DNA of 36,584 nt from JANQIO01 sp036351375 (lineage in GTDB: Bacteria; Pseudomonadota; Gammaproteobacteria; Pseudomonadales; Halieaceae): positions 1-36,584 of the forward strand of contig JAZBOY010000143.1 in the NCBI GenBank assembly GCA_036351375.1. The letters run 5' to 3'. The translations under genes were made by a program, and so were the position numbers. Below, piece after piece: positions 15,490 to 21,970 of this stretch. Positions within the stretch are counted from its first letter, which is position 1. Each line of letters starts with the position of its first letter. The notes below the pieces were generated by a model that was not told where the DNA came from, made no database searches, and saw only the letters and a program-made list of their open reading frames with translations.

Positions 15490-16734
15490 ATGATGAACCT
15501 GTTGAGGCAGCGGCGCTGGCAGCTGGCGCTGGTGCTGATGGTCACGTTTTTCGTCGGCTTTCTCGACCGCATCAACATCACCTTCGCGCTGCCGCTGATG
15601 GCGATCGAGTACGGCTGGAATGAAGCAGAGACCCAGCGCTACGGCTCGCTTCTGATGGGCCTGTTCTACGGCGCCTACGGTCTCGCCAATATCCTGCTGT
15701 CTCCGGTGGCGGCACGCTTCGGCCCGCGCCGCAGCCTGATGACCATTGTCTGCCTGTGGTCGGTGTTCACCGCGATGGGCGCCTGGGTCTCCCAGTGGAT
15801 CATGCTGCTGCTGGCCAGCCGCGTGCTGCTGGGCCTGAGCGAAGGTGTACACGTGCCGATGATGACGACCGCCACCAAGACCTGGTTCCCGCGGGAAGAG
15901 CGGGCCCGCGCCAACAGCGTCATCGTGGCGGGGATTTTCCTGGCGGTGTTGCTGGCGCCAATGCTGCTGGTGCCGCTGATGGGGCTATTCGGCTGGCGCG
16001 CCGGCTTCCTGCTGCTGGCCGCCGCCGGTGCTTTGGTGAGCCTGCCGCTCATCTACCGTTTCGTGCACGACGCGCCCGACAGGCACCCCGACATTTCCGC
16101 AGCGGAAGCTGCACTGGTGGCGGCCGGGCGGGAGCGGGAAGCGGAGGAGGAGGTCAGCGGCCAGCTGCTGCGCAGCCTGTTTACCACGCCGAGCTTCCTG
16201 CTGTTCTTCGCCATCGGGATCTGCAATAACCTGATGTCCATCGGCGTGACCAGCTGGTTGCCCACTTACTTCACCAACAAGCGCGGCATTCCCTACGAGG
16301 AGATTACCTTCCTGGTGGCGGCGCCCTATGCATTTTCCCTGGTCGGCGTGGCGCTGTGGTCCAGCCTCGGTGACCGCTTCAATATTCGCGCGCTGCTGGC
16401 GGGGCTGGGTTTTGGCGGAGCCGGGGTGGTGATCTACATTGCGCTCAACACCGAGAGCCTGCCGATAGTGATTGCCTGCATGACGGCGGCGGTATTCCTG
16501 TTCTCGGCTTTCACCGCCAGCGAGTTTGCACTGGTGCAACGCATCCTGCCCATGGACCAGTTTGCGCCCGCCATGGGTTTCTATAACGGCATGACCGCCC
16601 TGGTGGGTGGCGGGCTGGGGCCGGCGCTGATGTCGCCGCTGATCGGCGACGGCGACGGCACCTGGATCATCACCGCCATTGCGCTGCTGACTTCGGCCAT
16701 GCTGATTGTCTACTACCGCATGGTGCGCTACTGA
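15490..16734 (+). CDS. MFS transporter, ACS-like, 414 aa
   Basis: A twelve-helix major facilitator. The first helix has FLDRINITFALP, the mark of the anion:cation symporter group (hexuronate, glucarate, phthalate and allantoate carriers). The loop 2-3 motif appears as PVAARFGPRRSLM, and loop 8-9 as SSLGDRFNIRALL. The substrate is therefore probably a carboxylate, sugar acid or amino-acid-like anion. The start is uncertain: ATG at 15490 or 15493 is preferred over an upstream TTG, with no good ribosome site because the tandem 15-bp repeat lies there. It is co-directional with the PLP decarboxylase and probably moves its substrate or product. Confidence 0.85.
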   Translation: MMNLLRQRRWQLALVLMVTFFVGFLDRINITFALPLMAIEYGWNEAETQRYGSLLMGLFYGAYGLANILLSPVAARFGPRRSLMTIVCLWSVFTAMGAWVSQWIMLLLASRVLLGLSEGVHVPMMTTATKTWFPREERARANSVIVAGIFLAVLLAPMLLVPLMGLFGWRAGFLLLAAAGALVSLPLIYRFVHDAPDRHPDISAAEAALVAAGREREAEEEVSGQLLRSLFTTPSFLLFFAIGICNNLMSIGVTSWLPTYFTNKRGIPYEEITFLVAAPYAFSLVGVALWSSLGDRFNIRALLAGLGFGGAGVVIYIALNTESLPIVIACMTAAVFLFSAFTASEFALVQRILPMDQFAPAMGFYNGMTALVGGGLGPALMSPLIGDGDGTWIITAIALLTSAMLIVYYRMVRY

Positions 16735-16814
16735 GCATTCCCTTGATCTGACCCGGGTATGCAGCCAGCGGCCCGGACCTATACTCGGGCAGTCCATGTC
16801 CCTGGAGGCGGTCC

Positions 16815-18065
16815 GTGGAAGCGCACGACACGCATTTGCTGCTCATCCAGATTGCCGTGGTGCTGCTGGCATCGCGGGTATTCGCGGAAGCGGCACAGAA
16901 GCTCGGCGCGCCGCCGCTGATTGGCGAGCTGGCGGCCGGCATCGTGCTGGGCCCCAGCCTGCTGGGATGGGTGTCGCCCAACGAAGTGCTCAAGTTCCTG
17001 GCCGAGATCGGCATTATCCTGCTGCTGTTCGAGGTGGGCCTCGATACCGACATGGAGCGTCTCAAGCAGGCAGGTCCCCGCGCCGTGGTGGTGGCGATTG
17101 CCGGCTTTGTACTGCCGTTCCTGCTTGGCACCAGCGCCTCCCTCTATGTTTTCGACCTGTCCCTCATGGTGTCCCTGTTCATCGGTGGCACTCTGACGGC
17201 CACCAGTATCGGCATCACCATTCGCGTGCTATCCGACCTCGGGAGGCACAAGGAATACGAGGGCCAGATCGTGCTGGGCGCTGCGGTGATCGATGACCTG
17301 CTGGGTGTCTTCCTGCTGGCGGTGCTCTATGAATTCACCACCAGCGGCAGTGTCAGCCTGGTGAATACCGGCAACATCGTGCTGTTCGTGGGCTTGTTCT
17401 TTGTTGTCGCGCCGGTCCTCGCCAAGGCGCTGTCGCCGCTGATCCAGCGCTACCACGATGCCAGTCGGTTGCCGGGCATTATTCCCATTGTGCTGGTGTC
17501 CATGGTGTTGCTGTTTGCGGCGCTGGCCCAGAACCTGGGTGCGCCGCACCTGCTGGGCGGATTCGTCGCCGGCATTGCGCTGTCGCGACGCTTCTTCCTG
17601 CCCTTTGGTGCCGCGCTCAAGGTGGATGCCGAATTCTCACGCAAGATCCAGGTAGAAATGCAGCCGATCATTCACCTGTTCACGCCGATCTTTTTTGTCA
17701 TGGTGGGCCTGTCCATGGACCTGCGCGCCATCGACTGGTCGTCACCTTTTATCTGGGTGTTTTCCATCCTGATGACCGGGCTGGCGATCATCGGCAAGCT
17801 GGCCGGGCCCTGGCTGATCAGGGAATCCGTGCCCATGCGTGTCGCCATTGGTATGGCCATGGTGCCCCGCGGTGAGGTCGGGCTGATCTTCGCCGAACTG
17901 GGGCGAGTGACAGGCGTGTTCGACCCTGCGGTCTATGCTGGCGTGGTATTGGTGATTGTCTACACCACCCTGGCCTCGCCTTTCTGGATCAAGCGCTACT
18001 ACTCGCGTTTTGGCGGGCGGCTGCCAATGCGCGACCCGCCACCAGTTGCCGCGGCGTCGGACTAG
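16815..18065 (+). CDS. CPA2-type cation:proton antiporter, 416 aa, GTG start
   Basis: An inner-membrane monovalent cation/H+ antiporter of the KefB/NapA-like class. Signature segments are LGAPPLIGELAAGIVLGPSLLG (residues 31-52), LLLFEVGLDTD, the core GAAVIDDLLGVFLLA with the Asp-Asp pair for ion exchange, and late MVPRGEVGLIFAELG. There is no C-terminal RCK/TrkA domain, so it ends after the transport core. The GTG follows GGAGG at six bases. It begins 80 bases after the MFS gene and may have its own promoter. Its TAG stop shares CTAG at 18062-18065 with the stop of the convergent gene. Confidence 0.88.
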   Translation: MEAHDTHLLLIQIAVVLLASRVFAEAAQKLGAPPLIGELAAGIVLGPSLLGWVSPNEVLKFLAEIGIILLLFEVGLDTDMERLKQAGPRAVVVAIAGFVLPFLLGTSASLYVFDLSLMVSLFIGGTLTATSIGITIRVLSDLGRHKEYEGQIVLGAAVIDDLLGVFLLAVLYEFTTSGSVSLVNTGNIVLFVGLFFVVAPVLAKALSPLIQRYHDASRLPGIIPIVLVSMVLLFAALAQNLGAPHLLGGFVAGIALSRRFFLPFGAALKVDAEFSRKIQVEMQPIIHLFTPIFFVMVGLSMDLRAIDWSSPFIWVFSILMTGLAIIGKLAGPWLIRESVPMRVAIGMAMVPRGEVGLIFAELGRVTGVFDPAVYAGVVLVIVYTTLASPFWIKRYYSRFGGRLPMRDPPPVAAASD

Positions 18066-18901
18066 CGGCCTTTGAACACCGGCTCGCGCTTTTCGATGCG
18101 CGCCATCAGGCCCTCGGCAAAATCCTCGGATTTCATCAGCGCGTTGAGGGCCTCGTTCTCCAGATCCAGGGCATGCGTCAACGCCTCGACCTTCTGTGCA
18201 TGCACCACGTGTTTCATCGCCCGAATCGAGGCGCCGGCTCCCCGCGGCGGAATCAGTTTCAGGGTCTGTTCGCGCGTGTAGGCCTGCAGCTCGTCGTGGG
18301 GCAGCACGGCATTGGCCAGGCCCAGTTCCAGCAGGTTCTGGGCGTCGAGTTTCTCCGGGTAGAAGAGCAATTCCTTGGCTTTCTGGAAGCCCAGCAGGCG
18401 CGGCAGCGTGTGGGTGGAGCCCAGTTCGGCGGCGATACCGAGGCTGGCAAAGGGCAGCCTCGCCCAGGCGTGTTCGGAGAGATAGACCTGGTCGGCCACT
18501 GCCAGCGGCAGGGTGATGCCGCCGCCGATGGCCAGCCCGTTGACCGCGGCGATCACCGGCTTGTCGCAGCTGAAGAACTCCAGCACCGTGCCTTTCATGG
18601 CGATATCAGTCATGTCGATCTGTTCGAGAATCTCCGGCGCCAGTCCGTCGTAGACATCGGGTACGAAGTAACCGCCGCTGGAAAAGGCCTGGCGCTCGGG
18701 TCCGGCATCCGGATCCGGGGCTCCGGTGATGATCATGGCCAGGGCCTGGTCATTTTCCTTGAGGTGGCGGGCGGCCCACTTCAGCTCCAGCGCCGTCAGG
18801 CCGCTGATGGCATTTTTCCGCTTCGGGGTGTTCAGCATGACGGTGACGATGCCGTCGCTGTCGAGTTCATAGCTGATGTCGGAAAATTCAGTGGTCTGCA
18901 C
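18062..18901 (-). CDS. Enoyl-CoA hydratase/isomerase family protein, 279 aa, GTG start
   Basis: A crotonase-fold enzyme acting on acyl-CoA. The motifs are TPKRKNAISGL, FSSGGYF in the first oxyanion-hole region, AAVNGLAIGGGITLPLAVAD in the second, and RLPFASLGIAAELGSTHTLPRLLG. Glu159 in the last aligns with the single catalytic acid of delta3,delta2-enoyl-CoA isomerases (the PE position of ECI2), and the second hydratase Glu is not seen, so isomerase-like chemistry is the better guess. GTG at 18901 sits five bases after GGAGG and is chosen over the open frame that extends 20 codons upstream. It is last in the GST-cupin row, separated by a hairpin. Confidence 0.82.
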   Translation of the reverse strand: MQTTEFSDISYELDSDGIVTVMLNTPKRKNAISGLTALELKWAARHLKENDQALAMIITGAPDPDAGPERQAFSSGGYFVPDVYDGLAPEILEQIDMTDIAMKGTVLEFFSCDKPVIAAVNGLAIGGGITLPLAVADQVYLSEHAWARLPFASLGIAAELGSTHTLPRLLGFQKAKELLFYPEKLDAQNLLELGLANAVLPHDELQAYTREQTLKLIPPRGAGASIRAMKHVVHAQKVEALTHALDLENEALNALMKSEDFAEGLMARIEKREPVFKGR

Positions 18902-18974
18902 GCGGGCCTCCAGGCGGGAATCGGGAGTCGCTATTCTGGAGAGGCTGCCGTCACTTGGCAACGCCGGGGAGAGA

Positions 18975-18997
18975 TGCGGCTGCCGGTGACAGCCGCA
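18975..18997 (-). terminator. Hairpin between cupin and enoyl-CoA isomerase-like genes
   Basis: TGCGGCTG (18975-18982) pairs perfectly with CAGCCGCA (18990-18997) around a 7-base loop, seven bases after the cupin stop. No T-run follows. It may be a partial terminator or an RNA-stability element that sets the expression ratio within the operon. Confidence 0.45.
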
Positions 18998-19003
18998 GGG
19001 AGA

Positions 19004-19696
19004 TCAGGCCTGGCTGACGCGCTGGACCTGGTTGTCGACGTCCACCAGGTGGCCGGTCTTGAGCCATACCCGGGCACCCTGGTCGCCGGCGGTGGCCTGG
19101 ATGCGACCGCCCGCTGGCACTCGCAGCCAGCTGAACTGCTTGAGCTGGTCGTCCTGCTCGGTGAGCGAGCCTTCCAGCACCAGCAGCTCGGCACCACCGC
19201 TGACTTCGAGGTCCACAGTCGCACCTGCTTCCCAGTCCTGCAGGGAAACCGTCTCCAGCTGGTCCTGGTAGAGTGGGGTGACCGAGACGCCGGGCAGGTC
19301 GCGGTGCGGCACGGCCGGCATGTGGTCGGTGCGCAGGCGCACGTGGGTGCGGTCTTCCGGGTCGAACTGCCAGAGTTTGACGAAGATGACACAGCCCGGC
19401 TCCGAACCGGGGGTGTGGCTGGACTGCGGCGGGTTGCGAATGTAGGAGCCCACCGGGAAGTCGCCGTGTTCATCCTGGAACACGCCTTCCAGCACCACAA
19501 ACTCTTCACCGCCGGTGTGCACGTGGGGAGAGAAGTGGCTGCCGGGGGCGTAGCGCACGATGGTGGTGGCACGGGCTACCTCGTCGCCGACCCGGTCCAG
19601 CGGCCGCCGCTCGACCCCTGCCATGGGGGACTGGATCCACTCCAGGTCGGCACTGTGCACTACCACCCGTTGGTCGAATTCAGCGTTGATCTTCAT
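19004..19696 (-). CDS. ChrR-like double-cupin protein, 230 aa
   Basis: The first cupin (residues 40-115) has the metal-binding set His58-x-His60, Glu64/65 and His94 in SPHVHTGGEEFVVLEGVF and PPQSSHTPGSEPGCVIFVKLWQF. This is the pattern of the C-terminal cupin of the anti-sigma factor ChrR. The second cupin (about 145-215) has lost the histidines (VDLEVSGGAELLVLEGSL). The zinc-binding anti-sigma domain of ChrR is absent and no ECF sigma gene is adjacent, so this is a free-standing cupin, perhaps a sensor, isomerase or dioxygenase. A GAGGAG ribosome site precedes the ATG. It lies 27 bases after the GST gene in the same operon. Confidence 0.82.
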   Translation of the reverse strand: MKINAEFDQRVVVHSADLEWIQSPMAGVERRPLDRVGDEVARATTIVRYAPGSHFSPHVHTGGEEFVVLEGVFQDEHGDFPVGSYIRNPPQSSHTPGSEPGCVIFVKLWQFDPEDRTHVRLRTDHMPAVPHRDLPGVSVTPLYQDQLETVSLQDWEAGATVDLEVSGGAELLVLEGSLTEQDDQLKQFSWLRVPAGGRIQATAGDQGARVWLKTGHLVDVDNQVQRVSQA

Positions 19697-19723
19697 GGTT
19701 TGCTCCTCGATTCACTGTTGAGT

Positions 19724-20344
19724 TTACGCGGCAATGCTGGGCCGGGCAGCGATCTTTTCGCGCCAGGCGGCCAGGTTCACCAGTTCTGCGGGAATCTCGA
19801 TACCGGCAAAGTCGGCAAAGCCCAGGCCGCAGAACAGGGTGATATCGGCCATGCTGAAGTTGTCACCGGCGACGAAGGCGCTCGCGCCCAGCACTGTGTC
19901 GAAGTAGCGAAAGCCGTTGATCGCGGTCTCGCGCTGCTTCTCACCCCACTCCTTGTTCTGGTAGGTCTCAAGCTCCGGGCCGAGGCCGTCGGTGGCGTGG
20001 TGGAAATAGGCACCCACGGCATCGATGACCATGGCCTCGGCGCGGCGCTGCATCATGTGCACCACGGCGCGCTCGCGGGCGCCGGTACCGGTCAGGGATA
20101 TGCCCTGGAAGTGGTTGTCGATGTACTCGGTGATGGCGGTGCTTTCGGCAATGAAGGTGCCGTCGTCCAGTTCCAGTACCGGTACCCCGGCGGCCGGGTT
20201 CCTGGCGCGGAAGTCTTCAGTGCGGTGTTCGCCGCCCATGACATCCACGGGAACAAAGGTCACCTGGTCGGTGGCATTTTTTTCAGCCAGGGCGATGCGT
20301 ACGCGGGCGGGGTTGGGAAAATCGGCTACGTCGTAAATTTTCAT
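19724..20344 (-). CDS. Glutathione S-transferase family protein, 206 aa
   Basis: The N-terminal thioredoxin-like domain (residues 1-80) has the glutathione-site pattern NPAAGVPVLELDDGTFIAESTAITEYID, with the cis-Pro in VPVLE and ES for the gamma-glutamyl group. The helical C-terminal domain ends with FVAGDNFSMADITLFCGLGFADF, holding the conserved N-capping box Asp. The catalytic residue near the N-terminus is not obvious (DVADFPNPARVRIAL). It conjugates or isomerises electrophiles in the cytoplasm. A ribosome site AAGGAG is present. It is first in the operon GST-cupin-isomerase, under a promoter with a perfect palindromic operator, divergent from a TetR gene. Confidence 0.88.
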   Translation of the reverse strand: MKIYDVADFPNPARVRIALAEKNATDQVTFVPVDVMGGEHRTEDFRARNPAAGVPVLELDDGTFIAESTAITEYIDNHFQGISLTGTGARERAVVHMMQRRAEAMVIDAVGAYFHHATDGLGPELETYQNKEWGEKQRETAINGFRYFDTVLGASAFVAGDNFSMADITLFCGLGFADFAGIEIPAELVNLAAWREKIAARPSIAA

Positions 20345-20413
20345 GGGTCTGTCTCCTTGTGGGCACTTCGTTAACTGTCGGTTGATTCGCCAGGGGCTGC
20401 GTTGCTGCCGATA

Positions 20414-20433
20414 CCTACCTATCGATAGGTAGG
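20414..20433. promoter_or_regulatory. Perfect 20-bp palindromic operator
   Basis: CCTACCTATC GATAGGTAGG is a flawless 20-bp palindrome. It begins one base downstream of the -10 element of the GST promoter and thus covers the expected transcription start. Its length and symmetry suit a TetR dimer, and the divergent TetR gene is next door. A bound regulator here would block transcription. Confidence 0.8.
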
Positions 20434-20434
20434 C

Positions 20435-20463
20435 ATATTAGATGTACCTTATGGCCTGGTCAA
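20435..20463 (-). promoter_or_regulatory. Sigma-70 promoter of the GST-cupin-isomerase operon
   Basis: On the minus strand TTGACC (20463-20458), a 17-base spacer and TAATAT (20440-20435) form a good sigma-70 promoter about 90 bases before the GST start. The palindromic operator follows immediately. Confidence 0.7.
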
Positions 20464-20518
20464 GCCCCTGGGTATTGCAGCTTCCGCAGAAACTGATCGA
20501 TTAGACCGATTGGCGTGC

Positions 20519-20538
20519 TTTGCCAGATCTGTGGCAAA
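20519..20538. promoter_or_regulatory. Inverted repeat TTTGCCA-N6-TGGCAAA
   Basis: Perfect 7-bp arms (20519-20525 and 20532-20538) around GATCTG, unrelated in sequence to the GATAGGTA sites. It lies upstream of the tetR gene and may be an operator for a second regulator. Confidence 0.5.
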
Positions 20539-20545
20539 CTGACCG

Positions 20546-20560
20546 ACCAGTAGATAGGTA
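20546..20560. promoter_or_regulatory. Second, imperfect TetR operator before the tetR start
   Basis: ACC-N4-GATAGGTA repeats the layout of the perfect palindrome (which also reads ACC-N4-GATAGGTA) and sits seven bases before the tetR ATG. A weaker autoregulatory site is the simplest reading. Confidence 0.6.
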
Positions 20561-20567
20561 TAGTGAG

Positions 20568-21119
20568 ATGACTCAGGATACTCGCCACAAAATCATGCAG
20601 TCGGCGGAAGACCGCATCCGCACCGAGGGCTACCAGTCCTTCAGCTTCCGCACCATCGCCGCCGAGCTGGGCATCAAGAGCGCCAGCGTGCACTACCATT
20701 TCGCCACCAAGGCCGACCTGGCCGAGGCGGTGGCCGAGCGCTACGTGGATCGCTTCTTCAGCAGTCTGGAGCAGGCGGTGGAGGGGAAGGAGGCCATCGA
20801 TGACAGGCTGGATGCCTACTTCTCGCTGTTTCGGCACTCACTGCTGGTCGATCGCAAGCTCTGTCTTTGCGGCATGCTGGGCGCCGAGGTGGGTACGCTA
20901 CCGGAGAGCGTGGTACCGCGGGTAAAATCCTTCTTTACCCGCAACGTGGACTGGCTCTCCGACCTGCTTGCGGGTCGTTCAGGTGCGCGCGCCCAGGCGG
21001 TGGCGCTGTTGGCCTCCCTGGAAGGCGCCCTTATCGTGGCGCGGGCCCTGGAAGAGGATGCCGCCTTTGAACAGGTAGTGCTGTTGGCACGGAAGCAATT
21101 CCTGGCGGCGGCTACCTGA
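20568..21119 (+). CDS. TetR/AcrR family regulator of the divergent GST operon, 183 aa
   Basis: The helix-turn-helix is FSFRTIAAELGIKSASVHYHFATKADLAEAV, about residues 25-55, with the SVHYHF recognition helix typical of TetR proteins. The ligand domain begins near residue 60 and contains a Cys pair, LCLCGMLGAEVGTLP, seen in TetR members that respond to electrophiles or lipophilic compounds. ATG at 20568 is preferred; an open frame extends 16 codons upstream through the operator region with no ribosome site. It is divergent from GST-cupin-isomerase, with matching operators on both sides of the shared region, so it most likely represses that operon and itself. The inducer is unknown; electrophilic metabolites are plausible given the GST. 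Confidence 0.88.
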   Translation: MTQDTRHKIMQSAEDRIRTEGYQSFSFRTIAAELGIKSASVHYHFATKADLAEAVAERYVDRFFSSLEQAVEGKEAIDDRLDAYFSLFRHSLLVDRKLCLCGMLGAEVGTLPESVVPRVKSFFTRNVDWLSDLLAGRSGARAQAVALLASLEGALIVARALEEDAAFEQVVLLARKQFLAAAT

Positions 21120-21211
21120 TCACGTCATCCCGTAGGGAGCACAACTCAGCGCAATACCCTATGCTTTGGCGCAGGCCGCCAAATAGGCTATAGAAAAATC
21201 AGGAGCCCCCG

Positions 21212-21961
21212 ATGAAAACCCTGCCCGCGGTTGTTGCACTATTCACTTCGCTGTCACTGCTCGCTTTGCCTGTTTCCGCCGGGAGCGTGGAGGACGCCCT
21301 CAATAAGCCCGGCCGGCTGGCGTCCGACCAGGAGCGGGATGCCCGCAGCCGTCCTGACCAGGTAATCCCGCTGCTGGCGCTTGAGGAGGGTGACCGCGTG
21401 GCCGATGTGTTTGGTGGCAGCGGTTATTACGCGGAACTGCTGGCCAGCGTGGTCGGGGAGAGCGGGGAGGTCATCCTGCAGAATAATGATGCCTATGCGC
21501 AGTTTGTCGGCGAGGCACTGGCGGAGCGTTTCGACGGCCGCGACCCCGGCAATATCACTCGCCTCATGAGCGAGGCGGGCGACCTCAAGCTGGGTACGGG
21601 CCTGGATGCGGCAATGATCGTCATGTCATACCACGACCTGTTTTACGACGATGCCGAGAATGGCTGGCCGCAGATTGATGAAGTCGATTTCATTGGTCAG
21701 ATCCGCGCAGCCCTGAAACCCGGGGGGCGCTTCCTGATCGTGGACCACGCTGCTCCCGCCGGCACCGCGGCGGCGGCGACCAAGAGCCTGCACCGCATCG
21801 ATGAAGCCTACGTGATCAAGCGTTTGAGCAGCCAGGGTTTCCGGCTGGTGGGTTCCAGCGAGGTGCTGCGCAACCCTCAGGACAATCACAGCACGCTGGT
21901 TTTTGATCCTGCCATTCGCGGCAAAACGGATCGCTTTGTGCTGGTGTTTGAGAAAGCCTGA
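21212..21961 (+). CDS. Exported class I SAM-dependent methyltransferase-like protein, 249 aa
   Basis: A clear signal peptide (residues 1-23, ending PVSAGS) precedes a methyltransferase fold. Motif I is VADVFGGSGYYAELLASVVG, motif II region EVILQNND, motif IV region AAMIVMSYHDLFYDD, and post-motif ALKPGGRFLIVDHAAPAG. The fold is intact, yet SAM is not known to occur in the periplasm, so the protein may be non-enzymatic, bind another ligand, or not be exported after all. The ATG follows AGGAG. It stands alone between the TetR gene and the convergent TPR gene (9-base gap). Confidence 0.82.
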   Translation: MKTLPAVVALFTSLSLLALPVSAGSVEDALNKPGRLASDQERDARSRPDQVIPLLALEEGDRVADVFGGSGYYAELLASVVGESGEVILQNNDAYAQFVGEALAERFDGRDPGNITRLMSEAGDLKLGTGLDAAMIVMSYHDLFYDDAENGWPQIDEVDFIGQIRAALKPGGRFLIVDHAAPAGTAAAATKSLHRIDEAYVIKRLSSQGFRLVGSSEVLRNPQDNHSTLVFDPAIRGKTDRFVLVFEKA

Positions 21962-21970
21962 GGGCGCGTA

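Noticed and set aside
14520..15581. A 353-codon minus-strand frame opposite the PLP decarboxylase
   Set aside because: The sense strand encodes a clear PLP enzyme with the Schiff-base lysine; the antisense product has no motif.
19004..19696. Calling the cupin protein an anti-sigma factor ChrR
   Set aside because: Only the cupin part matches; the N-terminal zinc anti-sigma domain and an adjacent ECF sigma gene are missing.
18173..20374. A 733-codon open frame on the plus strand opposite the isomerase, cupin and GST genes
   Set aside because: It spans three well-supported minus-strand genes and their gaps, has no ribosome site or recognisable domain, and is a by-product of high GC content.
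21166..21194. TTGGCG-N17-TATAGA upstream of the exported methyltransferase as a sigma-70 promoter
   Set aside because: The expected start at about 21201 would fall inside the AGGAG ribosome site, leaving no usable leader.
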